From assembly GCA_016716265.1 (NCBI GenBank), contig JADJWQ010000006.1, positions 3,127,501-3,191,500 on the forward strand: a stretch of 64,000 bases of DNA, read 5' to 3'. This document shows positions 19,182-31,719 of this stretch, in pieces. This DNA is from Planctomycetota bacterium (GTDB lineage Bacteria; Planctomycetota; UBA1135; UBA2386). A model generated the notes under the pieces. That model ran no database searches and had not been told where the DNA came from. It was given only the letters and a program-made list of their open reading frames with translations. The position numbers and the translations under genes are program-made. The first letter of the stretch is position 1. Each line of letters begins with the position of its first letter.

Positions 19182-19213
19182 GCGCGGCGCACCCCGGGCG
19201 TGGTGCGTCGCGC
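19182..19213. terminator. Long hairpin between convergent genes
   Basis: A 12-bp stem with one G-T pair and an 8-nt loop fills the 41-bp gap between the PKD protein stop and the RND pump stop at 19214. It probably ends transcription from both sides, although neither side has a clear U-tract. Confidence 0.55.
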
Positions 19214-22287
<3,074 letters not shown>

Positions 22288-22291
<4 letters not shown>

Positions 22292-23520
22292 CGCGCATCT
22301 CCGAGGCTTCCGGCAGCCGACCTGCCGGTCGCGACCCGCACCGCGGAGCCGTCCTCGAGGAGCTGCTGGCCGAGCGTGACGACGTCGCCGGCGAGCCGGT
22401 CGCCGCGCACCTGCACGAGCCCACCGTTCACGATGCCCGTCTCGACCGGCACGAAGCGCACGCGGTCGCGCGGCTCGCCGACGACGAACACGCCGATCCC
22501 GCCGGCGCGCCGGACGATCGCCGACTCGGGCACCAGCGTCGCATCCGCGACCTCGTCGAGCACGACCTCGACGCGCGCGAACATGCCGGGTCTCAGCTTG
22601 CGCTCCGGATTCGGCACCCCGACCTCGACCCGCGTCTGTCGCGACGTCTCCTGGAACACCGGCGCCAGGCGATCGACGACACCGACGAACGCCTCGCCGG
22701 GCCAGGCGTCGCTGTACACGGTCGCGGTCTGACCGAGCTGCAGGCTCGCGAAGTCGCGCTCGGTGACGAACAGCACGGCGCGCACCGACGACACGTCGAC
22801 GACCGTGACGATCGGGTCGTTCGCGCGCACGGTCGCACCCTCGTCGACGTAGCGTTCGGCGACGACGCGCGGCGACTCGCTGCTGCTCCAGGTCGCCGTC
22901 ACCTTCGCATAGCCGAGCCTGACACGCGCACCGCGTAATGATGCTTCGGCCTGCTGCACGCGCGCCTCGGCCACCTGCAGCTCCGCGCGCCGACCGGCGA
23001 GATCCGCCTCGGCGACGTCGAGCTCCGCGCCGGATGCGATGCTGCGGTCGCTGAGCTCGCGCACCTGCCGGTAGCGACTCTCGGCGACGTCGAGCGCGCT
23101 CTGTGCCGACGCCACGGTCGCGTGCGCGACGACCAGCGCGGCCTCCGCCTCGGCGACCGCCTGCTCGAACTCGTCGTCGTCGAGCTCGCAGACCACGTCG
23201 CCCGGCTTCACGTCGTCGCCGATGTCGACGGACAGCGATTCGATGCGCCCCGACACCTTCGGCGCGACGACGAACTCGGCGCGCGCGATCAGCGTGCCGC
23301 TGAACGTCCGCCGGTCGACGATGCCGCCACGCGTGATCGGCGCCAATTCGACCGGCACGACCCGACTCCCGCGCGCGCCGCGCGGCCCGGCGTCCGCGCT
23401 CTGCTGCCAGCGGTGCATGAACAGCCATGCGAGGCCGGCGAGGACGACGATGGCGGCGACGGACAGCGTGGCACGGCGGAGCATGGCGTCGGCGGGCGGG
23501 CGGCGCCCGGAGCGGGCCAT
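22288..23520 (-). CDS. RND efflux membrane fusion (periplasmic adaptor) protein
   Basis: A 410-residue HlyD/AcrA-type adaptor that links the RND pump to an outer-membrane channel. An N-terminal membrane anchor lies at about residues 17-35 (ATLSVAAIVVLAGLAWLFM). Two lipoyl half-motifs surround a coiled-coil hairpin: VSGRIESLSVDIGDDVKPGD (~90-109), then the alanine/glutamate-rich hairpin (QAVAEAEAALVVAHATVASA...), then the beta-barrel region (VVDVSSVRAVLFVTERD). ATG at 23520 is used; MLRRATLS at 23484 is an alternative start closer to the anchor. The stop overlaps the RND start (ATGA). The upstream gene ends 24 bp before it, suggesting one operon. Confidence 0.93.
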
Positions 23521-23544
23521 TCGACCACGCCACCGGCAGGCGAT

Positions 23545-24492
23545 TCAGCAGTGGTCCGGAATCCCACGGACCCCGACGCCGAGCGCCGCCGCGACCGGCG
23601 CCGCGAGCCGCTCGACGAGCTCCGGCCGGGCGATCAGCTCGCGGAACGGCACGAAGTCGCCGACCAGCAGGTCGCGCCGGACCTCGAAGCACAGCGTGCG
23701 GTCGGGGTGGCGGCACGCCAGCGCGTGAGCGAGCGTCGCCGGATGCAGCGCGTAGGAGCGCGAGATCGCCACCTCGAGGCCTGCAGCGCCGAGCGCGCGC
23801 GACAGCCCCGAGACGAGGCTCGCCGAGGCGAGGCGCACGCCGCCGGGGTCGTCGGCGATCAGGTCGATGTCGGGCCGCAACGGCCAGCTTCCGATCCGCG
23901 CGGGGCGGTACTCGTCGCGCAGCCGCTGGACGATCGACTCGTCGACCGGCACGTCGATGTCGCGCGGCGCGTAGCTGTGGACCATCAGCCCGTGACCGCC
24001 GGCACCGCACACGGCGTCGAACGCCGCGCGCACGACCCGCGCGTAGTCACCGTGTCGCCCCAGCAGCAGCGCGCGGTCGGCGGGATCGGTCACCCACGCG
24101 TGCAGGCCTGGCGTGACCTGACCCGCGCGGGAGGTCTGCGGCCCGGTCGACGGGTCGACGACGCGATTGCAGTCGACGAAGGTCCGCGGCACGAGGCAGC
24201 GGACGACGGTCGCGTGGCGGCGCGGCGCGGCGCCGACGAACAGCTCGGCGATCCGCACGGCGAGCTCGGGTGCACCGACGTCCGTGTTCACGAAGAAGAA
24301 GTCGCGCAGGTCGGCCGGGAATTCGCCGCGCAGCTCCGCCCGCAGGGACTCGAAGTGCGCGGCGCGCGTCGCGCCGTGCGGGACCTCGAGGACCAGCCGG
24401 TCCGGACCGTCGGCAGCGGGATCCCCTCGCGAGACGACCTCGCAGACGGATTCGATCGAGCGGACGGACGCAGCGGGGAGTGGCTCGGACAT
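23545..24492 (-). CDS. N-formylglutamate amidohydrolase family protein
   Basis: A 315-residue cytoplasmic protein of the FGase family, zinc-type hydrolases that release formate from N-formylglutamate or act on related amides. Family-like segments are LEVPHGATRAAHFES near residue 35, FFFVNTDVGAPELAVRI, PRTFVDCNRVVD (the DxNR motif), and MVHSYAPRDID. The ATG at 24492 (MSEPLPAASVRSIESV) was preferred to an earlier in-frame start because the upstream part is an arginine-rich non-protein-like stretch. It sits between the membrane/TPR protein and the efflux genes on the same strand. FtcD at 40 kb would fit a histidine-degradation link, but the two are not adjacent. Confidence 0.8.
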   Translation of the reverse strand: MSEPLPAASVRSIESVCEVVSRGDPAADGPDRLVLEVPHGATRAAHFESLRAELRGEFPADLRDFFFVNTDVGAPELAVRIAELFVGAAPRRHATVVRCLVPRTFVDCNRVVDPSTGPQTSRAGQVTPGLHAWVTDPADRALLLGRHGDYARVVRAAFDAVCGAGGHGLMVHSYAPRDIDVPVDESIVQRLRDEYRPARIGSWPLRPDIDLIADDPGGVRLASASLVSGLSRALGAAGLEVAISRSYALHPATLAHALACRHPDRTLCFEVRRDLLVGDFVPFRELIARPELVERLAAPVAAALGVGVRGIPDHC

Positions 24493-24563
24493 CGGCGGGG
24501 AGATCGGGCTCCGGTCCTCAACCGGCGACGGTCGGCGTGATTTCGGGCGCCGCCGCCGGACGA

Positions 24564-26402
24564 TCAGTCTCGCAGCAAGCTCGCGAGCCACGGGCGCACC
24601 GGCTCCGGCGCGGCGGCGGGCACGAGGCCGGCGATCATCGCGCGGGCCGCGGGGCGTCCGCCGCGCCGGTAGGCATCGTCGACCAGCTCACGGAGCCGCT
24701 CCCACGCCGGGAAGAACGACGGCAGCTCGGTGACCGCCCGGCGCAGGCAGGCCGCAGCCGCGTCGACCGCGCCGCGATCCCGCTCGAGCAGGGCGAGCGT
24801 CATCAGCGCCGCCGGGCGGTCGCGCTGCTGCTGCCACGGCGCGTCGATCGCCGTCCGCAGTGCGCGCTCGGCCTCGTCGGTGTGCCCGAGGTGGAGCTGG
24901 ATCGCACCGAGGTCGGCCCAGGCCGTCGCGTAGCGCGGCTCGATCTCGACCGCCTGCCGGAGCTCACGGACCGCGTCCTCGTAGCGGCGCTCGTCGGCGG
25001 CGATCCGCGCGTTGAGGCCGTGCAGGTTCGCCGACTGCGGGTGCGTCGCGACATCGGTGCGGAACAGGCGCGCGCTGTCGTGCCAGTCGGGAATGCGCGC
25101 GACCAGCAGCACGGCATTGACCGCGGCATACGCGATGACCAGCGCCGTCACCGGCTGCCGGCGCGGCACCCGATCGACGAGCCACGCGACGAGCAATGCG
25201 ACTGCGACGCTCGGCGTGTAGTGGAACCGCTCCGCGTACAGCACGGCCAGCGGGAACGCGACGTTCGAGGTGACGAACGAGAAGCCGAGGAACACGATGC
25301 CCGCGAGCGCGAGCATGGGCGCGCGCCGCAGGGAGAGCACCGAGCCGACGGCGATGCCGAGCAGGGTGAGCGCCGACGCGAGCACGCCGGGAGCGAGCAG
25401 CGAGTCCCTGAGCGGCAGGACGTGCGCACCGTAGTTGCAGCACAACGGATACGGAGCCAGCAAGTGGAGGAGTCCACGCCCCCACACCTCGGTCGCGGTC
25501 GCGACACGCGTGACGGTGTCCGCGGCGGCGGTCGGATTGAGTACGAGGAACGGCTCGGGCGGCTCGGTGAGCGCGGCCAACACGCGGGCACGAAGCACAA
25601 GGTAGGCGACGAGCGCGGGCCCGGCCGTGAGCGCCACCCGCCGTAGCGCGGCGGCGACGTCGCTGCGCGACCCGCGCGCTGACCGCCCCGCGGAGTGCGC
25701 GTCGGCGGAGGCGAAAGCCAGCAGTGCGAAGGCCGCGAACGGCGCGAACGGCAGCGCGCTCTCCTTGCTGGAGAACGCCAGGAAGAACGCCAGCGCGGCC
25801 AGCGCGAGCTGGCGGCGCGCCGGTCCGACGGAACGGTCCGACAACGATCGCGCGGCGGTCGGAGCGAGCAGCAGCGTCGCAACGAGTCCGAGCGCTGCGC
25901 CCAGCAGCTCGTGGCGGCTCACGGTGCCGGCGACGACCTCCGAGTGGATCGCGTGGACGCCGTAGACGAGCGCGCCGAGCGCCGCACCGACCGGCGACGC
26001 ACGCAGTCGCCGCAGCAGGCCGAACACGAGCCCGGTGACCGCGAGGTGCAACAGCAGGTTCACGAGGTGCTGTGCGAACGCCTCGCCGGCGAGTGGTCCG
26101 AGCGCGGCGCGCGTCACCGCCCAGCTCAGCACGGTCGCCGGACGGAACAGACCCGCGGGCGTGCCGGCGCCGTCGTGGAACTCGTGGTTCCAATACACCC
26201 ACGGTGCGTGCAGCTCGCGCACCAGCGGGTGCCCACCGCCCGGATTGCCGTCGACGCGGACCAGCCAGCTGCCGTCGTAGGCGAAGCCGTTCCACAACGC
26301 GGGCGCGCAGGCCACGAAGGTCGCGACGAGCACGGCGGCGAGGAGTCGCCGCGACCGCGAGCCGGGACGCGCGCCTGGGTCGACTGCCGGTTCGGGAGGC
26401 AC
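24564..26402 (-). CDS. TMTC-like membrane protein with C-terminal TPRs
   Basis: A 612-residue protein starting with GTG at 26402. About ten membrane helices occupy residues 20-440, and the C-terminal ~150 residues contain TPR units (DERRYEDAVRELRQAVEIEP, then LGHTDEAERALRTAI). The segment FRPATVLSW...HLVNLLLHLAVTGLVF followed by HAIHSEVV is characteristic of the bacterial relatives of TMTC proteins, which in eukaryotes are O-mannosyltransferases. It is therefore a candidate protein or lipid glycosyltransferase at the membrane. The stop lies 71 bp before the amidohydrolase start, on the same strand. Substrate and activity are inferred only from architecture. Confidence 0.85.
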   Translation of the reverse strand: MPPEPAVDPGARPGSRSRRLLAAVLVATFVACAPALWNGFAYDGSWLVRVDGNPGGGHPLVRELHAPWVYWNHEFHDGAGTPAGLFRPATVLSWAVTRAALGPLAGEAFAQHLVNLLLHLAVTGLVFGLLRRLRASPVGAALGALVYGVHAIHSEVVAGTVSRHELLGAALGLVATLLLAPTAARSLSDRSVGPARRQLALAALAFFLAFSSKESALPFAPFAAFALLAFASADAHSAGRSARGSRSDVAAALRRVALTAGPALVAYLVLRARVLAALTEPPEPFLVLNPTAAADTVTRVATATEVWGRGLLHLLAPYPLCCNYGAHVLPLRDSLLAPGVLASALTLLGIAVGSVLSLRRAPMLALAGIVFLGFSFVTSNVAFPLAVLYAERFHYTPSVAVALLVAWLVDRVPRRQPVTALVIAYAAVNAVLLVARIPDWHDSARLFRTDVATHPQSANLHGLNARIAADERRYEDAVRELRQAVEIEPRYATAWADLGAIQLHLGHTDEAERALRTAIDAPWQQQRDRPAALMTLALLERDRGAVDAAAACLRRAVTELPSFFPAWERLRELVDDAYRRGGRPAARAMIAGLVPAAAPEPVRPWLASLLRD

Positions 26403-26449
26403 GCACGCAGTCTACGCGGGCGCGGACCCGGTTCCCGCGCTCCACCCGG

Positions 26450-27232
26450 TCATCGCTCGCTCGCGGCGAGCTCGTCGATCAGGACGTCGCGCTCCATGCG
26501 TCGCCACGGGCGGGGCAGCAGCATCGGCACACGCTCGCGGTAGCGCCGGTAGCTCGCGCCGTGCTCGGCGACGAGGTCACGCTCCTCGATCCGGATCGAC
26601 AGCAACACCCACATCGTGACCACGCCACTGAACAGCAGGTGCGAGACCGTCATGTGCGGTGCACTCCACATCGCGATCAGGAAGCCGAGCATCAGCGGAT
26701 GGCGCACCTGGCGATAGACGAGCGGCACGTGCATGCGCGGCCCCTGCAGCGCACGGCCGCGGAATTGCTCCCAGACCTGGCGGAGTCCGAACAGCTCGAA
26801 GTGGTCGATCAGGAACGTCGACAGGAGCGCGAGTCCCCAGCCGAACGCCTGGAGCGCTGCGAGCGCACCGAACAGCGCGGGCGATTCGAGCGACCAGGCG
26901 ACGCCCGGCAGGTCGCGCCACTGCCGGAACAGCAGCTGAAGGATCAAGCTCGCGAGGAGCACGAACGTGCTCCGCTCGGCCGCCGCAGGCACGACGCGCG
27001 TCCAGGCGCGCTTGAACCAGCGGCGCGCCATCACGTTGTGCTGCACCGCGAACAGGAGCAGGAGGCCACAGTCGATCAGCACGGCCGACCGGGGATCGGC
27101 AGGCATGCCGTCGTCGATCGACCACGGCAGACCGACGCCCGACACGAAGGCGACGGCCTGCACGAAGGTCAGCAGGAACAAGGCGTAGACGGCGACGCCG
27201 TAGACGAGGATCGCGAATCGGGTGAGCTTCAT
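26450..27232 (-). CDS. mddA: MddA-like methanethiol S-methyltransferase
   Basis: A 260-residue integral membrane methyltransferase of the NnrU/isoprenylcysteine methyltransferase superfamily. Known MddA enzymes methylate methanethiol to dimethyl sulfide with SAM. Matches to that subgroup as I remember it include LFAVQHNVMARRWFKRAWTR, AAERSTFVLLASLILQLLF, STFLIDHFELFGLRQVW, LVYRQVRHPLMLGFLIAMW and SIRIEERDLVAEHG; the RHP and EERDL motifs form the SAM-binding C-terminus. Five hydrophobic helices are visible. ATG at 27232 (MKLTRFAILVYGVAVYALF) places the first helix correctly. It is first in a minus-strand run and divergent from the small gene at 27373. A generic thiol or lipid methyltransferase is the alternative. 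Confidence 0.82.
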   Translation of the reverse strand: MKLTRFAILVYGVAVYALFLLTFVQAVAFVSGVGLPWSIDDGMPADPRSAVLIDCGLLLLFAVQHNVMARRWFKRAWTRVVPAAAERSTFVLLASLILQLLFRQWRDLPGVAWSLESPALFGALAALQAFGWGLALLSTFLIDHFELFGLRQVWEQFRGRALQGPRMHVPLVYRQVRHPLMLGFLIAMWSAPHMTVSHLLFSGVVTMWVLLSIRIEERDLVAEHGASYRRYRERVPMLLPRPWRRMERDVLIDELAASER

Positions 27233-27372
27233 GGGCAGCTTCTCCGCGGGCGCAGCGCCCGCTGTACGGGCCACACAGGCGCAGGAACGCGGCCGCGGCG
27301 GCCATCGAACCCGCCGCGCCTCGGGGAAACGCCCGCGCGGGTCACCGGGTGGCTCGCTATGCTGCCGCGCGA

Positions 27373-27654
27373 ATGACCCACCACGTCAGGACGGTGGACG
27401 GTGAGATCTACGTCTATCGCGTCGACCACGGGGACTGGCCCGGCACGTCGCTCGTCCTGGTGTCGGTGGAATCGGCCAACGCGACCGGGGCGTTCATCGT
27501 GAAGCCCGGTGGCACCTGCGAACCGGGCGACGACCTGCCCGGGTTCGCGATCAACCCGGCACGCCGCGACGGACTGTGGCCGGACCCTCCACGCGAAGCC
27601 CTCCTCGACGCGACCGCCCTGGCGCGGGCGAGCGCGGGGCGCCACTCCTCCTGA
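27373..27654 (+). CDS. Small hypothetical protein
   Basis: A 93-residue product (MTHHVRTVDGEIYVYRV...) with no recognised domain, signal peptide or membrane segment. It has high third-position GC and a plausible beta-rich N-terminal half, and ends only 8 bp before the EF-P-like gene, which supports a two-gene transcript. A possible -10 (TATGCT) lies just upstream. The gene could still be spurious given the composition of the genome. Confidence 0.5.
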   Translation: MTHHVRTVDGEIYVYRVDHGDWPGTSLVLVSVESANATGAFIVKPGGTCEPGDDLPGFAINPARRDGLWPDPPREALLDATALARASAGRHSS

Positions 27655-27662
27655 CCCCCTCC

Positions 27663-28235
27663 ATGTATTCCACGAGCGATCTCAAGAAGGGCATCATCGT
27701 CGAGCTCGACGGCGCTCCGCACGTCGTCGAGAGCCTGCAGGTCTCGTCGCCGACCGCGCGCGGCGGCAACACGATCACGCGCGTCCGCTTCCGCAACCTG
27801 AAGACGCGGCAACGCGTCGACAAGAACTACCGCGGCGGCGAGACCTTCACACCGGCCGACGTCGATCGCAGGCCGGTGCAGTACCTCTACGCCGACCCCG
27901 ACGCATTCCACTTCATGGACAGCGAGACGTTCGAGCAGTTCGCATTGACGCGCGAGGAGCTCGAATGGGAGGCGCTGTTCCTGATCGAGGGCATCGAGGG
28001 TGTGCGCGGCATGTTCCACAACGGCCAGCCGATCGCGCTCGAGCTGCCGAACACGGTCGCGCTGCAGATCGTCGACACCCCGCCCGGCGTGAAGGGCAAC
28101 TCCGCGACCGGCCGCACCAAGCCCGCGAAGCTCGAGACCGGCCACGTCGTCCAGATCCCCGAGCACATCGACTCCGACGCCCGCATCACCGTCGACACCC
28201 GCACCGGCGAGTTCCTCGGCCGCGCCAAGGACTGA
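27663..28235 (+). CDS. Elongation factor P-like (EF-P/YeiP family) protein
   Basis: A 190-residue three-domain translation factor predicted to bind between the P and E sites and relieve ribosome stalling at proline stretches. Domain I is at about 1-65 (KKGIIVELDGAPHVVE, then TRVRFRNLKTRQRVDKNYRGG), domain II about 66-128, and domain III 129-190 with TPPGVKGNSATGRTKPAKLE and VDTRTGEFLGR. The loop that carries the modified Lys34 in E. coli EF-P here reads SSPTARGGNT, so the tip residue appears to be Arg, as in YeiP/EfpL-type or rhamnosylated EF-Ps. It is followed by the 25-bp 3' element and an independent sulfatase gene. Confidence 0.9.
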   Translation: MYSTSDLKKGIIVELDGAPHVVESLQVSSPTARGGNTITRVRFRNLKTRQRVDKNYRGGETFTPADVDRRPVQYLYADPDAFHFMDSETFEQFALTREELEWEALFLIEGIEGVRGMFHNGQPIALELPNTVALQIVDTPPGVKGNSATGRTKPAKLETGHVVQIPEHIDSDARITVDTRTGEFLGRAKD

Positions 28236-28257
28236 CTTCCGATCCGTACCGCGTACG
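28233..28257 (+). repeat. 25-bp 3' element, copy 1 (terminator-like)
   Basis: Begins with the EF-P-like stop codon TGA and ends in CGTAC-CGC-GTACG, a small hairpin followed by ATTTTT. An identical 25 bp occurs in inverted orientation at 42827-42851, again starting with the stop codon of its gene. The hairpin plus T-run suggests an intrinsic terminator here. Confidence 0.6.
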
Positions 28258-28288
28258 ATTTTTACATCAGGCGGGTAGGCTGCCGGCC

Positions 28289-29665
28289 ATGTTCCGCCAG
28301 GCCCTCCGCGCACTCGCGGTCCTGACCGTGTGCGCCTGCGCGATCGCACAGGACGCCGAGAGCCGCCCGCCGAACATCGTCGTCCTGTTCGCCGACGACG
28401 CCGGCTGGGCGGACTTCGGCTTCCAGCCGTTCCCCGACGCCGCGCTCGCACACCGCACTCCGCAGATCGACCGCATCGCGCGCGACGGGGTGCGATTCAC
28501 GAGCGCCTACATGTCGGGCTGCGTGTGCTCGCCGTCGCGCGCCGGCCTGATGACGGGTCGCTACCAACAGCGGTTCGGCCACGAGACGAACCTCCCGCCC
28601 GGCTACATGGACGGCGGTATGTCGCTCGACGAGCGGACCGTCGCGGACCGCCTGCACCCGCTCGGCCTCGCGACTGGCCTCGTCGGCAAATGGCACCTGG
28701 GCTACCCGGCGGACTACCACCCGCAGAAGCGCGGCTTCGACTGGTTCCTCGGTCTCCTGCAGGGCTCACGCTCGTACTGGCCGATCGAGAACCCCAGCCC
28801 GCACCGCGTGCTCCAGGAGAACGGCGCGCCGCTGCCCGAGGTCGGCTATGTGACCGACCGCCTCGGCGATGCCGCGATCCGCTTCGTCACCGAGCATCGC
28901 GACCGCCCGTTCTTCCTGTTCGTGTCGTTCACCGCTCCGCACGGCCCGCTCGAGGCGAAGCCCGACGACCTCGCGGAGCTCGAGGACGTGCAGCCGCTCC
29001 GCCGCCGACGCTACGCCGGCCTCGTCGTCGCCCTGGACCGCGCCGTCGGTCGCATCCTCGATGCGCTCGACCAGCAGGGCCTCGCGGACGACACGCTCGT
29101 CGTGTTCACCAACGACAACGGCGGCCAGACGCAGACCGGCGCGGTGAACCTGCCATTGCGCGGGCGCAAGGGCCAGCTGTGGGAAGGCGGCATTCGGGTC
29201 CCGATGGCCGCACGCTGGCCGGGACGCATCGCGCCGGGCACGACGATCGACGACCCGGTCATCTCGCTCGACCTGCTGCCGACGTTCGTCGCCGCCGCCG
29301 GCGCCCAGCCGAGTCCCGACTGGCAGCTCGACGGGCTCGACCTGCTGCCGCGCCTCACGGGTGCGGTCGCGACGCTCCCCGAGCGCCCGCTGTTCTGGCG
29401 CAGCCTCGGCCCGAACGGCCCGATCGCGATGCGGCAGGGTCGCCACAAGCTCGTCGTCGAGCGCGAGCTGGTGGGCGGTGGCGACTCCGGTGCCCGGCGG
29501 CTCGCCAGCACGCCGCACCTGTTCGATCTCGAAGCCGATCTCGGCGAGACCGACGACCGCGCCGGCCGCGACCCGGACACGGTGGCCGCGCTGTCAGCGC
29601 TGCTCGCGGCCTGGGAAGCGCAGCTCGGCGAGCCGCGCTGGGGCATCCGGGACGACGAGCGCTGA
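28289..29665 (+). CDS. Secreted formylglycine-dependent sulfatase
   Basis: A 458-residue type I sulfatase, probably acting on sulfated polysaccharides. ATG at 28289 opens a signal peptide (MFRQALRALAVLTVCACAIAQ). The metal-binding strand NIVVLFADDAGWAD is at residues 29-42 and the catalytic motif CSPSRAGLMTGRY at 80-92, with Cys80 the residue converted to formylglycine. GKWHLG follows, then TNDNGG with the second metal ligand pair. Length is typical. A possible -10-like TAGGCT lies just before the start. No sulfatase-modifying enzyme is in the window. It is convergent with sbcB at a 16-bp gap. Confidence 0.95.
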   Translation: MFRQALRALAVLTVCACAIAQDAESRPPNIVVLFADDAGWADFGFQPFPDAALAHRTPQIDRIARDGVRFTSAYMSGCVCSPSRAGLMTGRYQQRFGHETNLPPGYMDGGMSLDERTVADRLHPLGLATGLVGKWHLGYPADYHPQKRGFDWFLGLLQGSRSYWPIENPSPHRVLQENGAPLPEVGYVTDRLGDAAIRFVTEHRDRPFFLFVSFTAPHGPLEAKPDDLAELEDVQPLRRRRYAGLVVALDRAVGRILDALDQQGLADDTLVVFTNDNGGQTQTGAVNLPLRGRKGQLWEGGIRVPMAARWPGRIAPGTTIDDPVISLDLLPTFVAAAGAQPSPDWQLDGLDLLPRLTGAVATLPERPLFWRSLGPNGPIAMRQGRHKLVVERELVGGGDSGARRLASTPHLFDLEADLGETDDRAGRDPDTVAALSALLAAWEAQLGEPRWGIRDDER

Positions 29666-29681
29666 CGTCGCCGGGAGGGGT

Positions 29682-31088
29682 TCAGCCGAGCTTGTCGACC
29701 CGGCGCCGGATCGCCGCCTCGCACGCCGCGAGGACCTCCGGCGAGGCCTCGCCCGACGCCCGCAGCTCCGCGATGCGCGCCAGGTGCGCATCCGCGTCGG
29801 CCAGCTTGCGCCGACAATGCTCGCGCCAGCGCTCGTGCTCGGTCAGCCCGAGCAGCTCCGGGTGATTGCGCGCGCGCAGCCGGAACAACAGCTCCGGCAG
29901 GCGCGCGTCGAAGAACTCGCGTTCCATCGCTCGCCAGCCGGACGGCTCGGTGGCGTGCACGTCCGCCAGCAGCCGCGCGTCGTCGTCCTCGACGAATCCC
30001 TCGTAGAGTGCCTCGTCGACGTCGGCCGCCGGCTCGTGCTCCTCGTCGTACAGCGCGCGGATCTTCGCCACGATCGCACTCTTGTGCGCGGCGACCGTCG
30101 CGGCGTGGCGATCGCACTCGGCCGGATCGAGCGCGATGCGTGCGTAGCAGGCGTCGTCGAGCACGTCCCGCGGGGCGACGACCGGGCAGCGACCGAAATG
30201 GAGTCCCTTCACGCCCACCCGCGGCGCGTCCTCCGGACGCTCGTCGCGCGGCGTGAACAGCCACGTGCGCAACGTGTCGACATCGTGGTCGAGAAGGATC
30301 TGCGGATCGTGACGCAGGTCGATGCACAGGATCTGGTTGCCGAATCGCGGGTGCGGCGTCACGTTGACGACGAGACTCGTGCACCGCACGCTGGCCGGGA
30401 ACCGACGGCTCGTGTGGACGAACGGCGCGTCGCCGAACGACCGCACGCGATCGCGCACCACGTTGCGGATCCGTGCCTCGGACAGGTACGAGAAGATGCC
30501 GGGCTGGACGTCCGCCAATCGACGCGCGAGCGCGATGGTGGCCCGCACGTCGCCGAGCGCGTCGTGCGCGACGTGCTCGATGCCGTTGGCCGCCGCGAGA
30601 AGCTCCAACCGGAACACCGGCCAGCCCTCGTCGCCGACCGGCCATTCGAGGCCGTCGGGCCGCAGTGCACAGGTCGCGCGCAGCGTGTCGATCAGGTCGT
30701 AGCGCGAGTTCCCGTTGCGCGTCTCCCGCTCGAACACCGGCAGCAGGTTGCGCCACAGCATGAAGCGCGTGACCTCGTCGTCGAACCGGATGCTGTTGAA
30801 GCCGGCGTTGCAGGTCCGCGGGCGGGACATGACGTCGAGCACCCGGCGCGCACCGTCGAGCTCCGACACGGTTCCACCGCGGTCCGGATCGAGCCCCGTG
30901 ATCAGGCAGGCATCCGGCGTCGGCAGCGCGTCGTCCGCCAATGCAAAATGCACGACGATCGGATCTCCGATCTCTTGCAGATCGAGGTCGGTGCGCTGCG
31001 CCGCGAACACCAGCGGCCGGTCGACACGCGGGTCGACGCCGGTGGTCTCGTAGTCGTGCCAGAGGATCGTCTCGCGCGCACGGGCCAT
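29682..31088 (-). CDS. sbcB: Exodeoxyribonuclease I
   Basis: A 468-residue DEDD-family 3'-5' exonuclease that degrades single-stranded DNA and acts in mismatch repair and recombination. ATG at 31088 gives MARARETILWHDYETTGVDP, where Asp12 and Glu14 are the first catalytic pair. Later come the family segments TGFNSIRFD-like (NAGFNSIRFDDEVTRFMLWRN), HDALGDVRATIALA (third and fourth acidic/His ligands), and an extended C-terminal helical domain. Length and domain order match ExoI. A TTG 39 bp upstream is possible but weak. It is convergent with the sulfatase, and its upstream side faces the tandem-repeat region. Confidence 0.93.
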   Translation of the reverse strand: MARARETILWHDYETTGVDPRVDRPLVFAAQRTDLDLQEIGDPIVVHFALADDALPTPDACLITGLDPDRGGTVSELDGARRVLDVMSRPRTCNAGFNSIRFDDEVTRFMLWRNLLPVFERETRNGNSRYDLIDTLRATCALRPDGLEWPVGDEGWPVFRLELLAAANGIEHVAHDALGDVRATIALARRLADVQPGIFSYLSEARIRNVVRDRVRSFGDAPFVHTSRRFPASVRCTSLVVNVTPHPRFGNQILCIDLRHDPQILLDHDVDTLRTWLFTPRDERPEDAPRVGVKGLHFGRCPVVAPRDVLDDACYARIALDPAECDRHAATVAAHKSAIVAKIRALYDEEHEPAADVDEALYEGFVEDDDARLLADVHATEPSGWRAMEREFFDARLPELLFRLRARNHPELLGLTEHERWREHCRRKLADADAHLARIAELRASGEASPEVLAACEAAIRRRVDKLG

Positions 31089-31488
31089 CTCGGGAATACC
31101 TCGAATCGTGGAGGGGGAGTCCGGCAAGGAGACCCGCTCGCGGGCCTCGCCGCAACCGCCATCCCCGTTCCGAGGAAGTGCGCGCCGCTCCCAACCACTC
31201 GGCCGGCTCGCGCATCGCGCCTACACGCGCGCAGCCCGCACCTGGGTCACATGTCGCGCCATCGATCTGCAGCGGGCGGCCATTCCGCAACGCGGGAGAT
31301 CGTGTGAGGTCGGCCTCGAACGACATCACGCATCGCCCCGTGCGCGACGTTCGCCACGCCGTGGAGCTCGGATCGCGGAGCTGCAAGCTGACGACCCTCA
31401 CAGATCGGATCGGCGCCGACTCCAGCAACGCGATCGCGAAGTCCGCCCGTGCACCGAGCCCGCGGTCGACGGGCGTCAGAGCCTGCCG

Positions 31489-31719
31489 TTTTTCTCGACT
31501 TCCCTGCTCCGATCCGCGCTCCGCTTCCGCTTCTGGTGGTGGCCGCGACGAGCGGCCTGGACCTGGGGAGGAACGAGGGTCCGAGAGGGTTTCGAGAGAA
31601 CGAGAGGGTGCAGTGGCCCGGCTCGCCAGCAGGTGCGCCGGGCCGCTTCATGTACGCGCCGCCCCACCGTCCCGACCGGTCGCCCACCCGGCCGTCGCGC
31701 CGCGGCCGGTCGAGCCACG
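31489..31719. repeat. Tandem 230-bp repeat, copy 1
   Basis: 231 bp from a T5 tract (TTTTTCTCGACTTCCCTGC) to GTCGAGCCACG. It contains GAGAGGG-rich tracts and the hairpin GGCCCGGC-14 nt-GCCGGGCC at 31615-31644. Copy 2 follows head to tail and differs by only a few bases. Confidence 0.9.
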
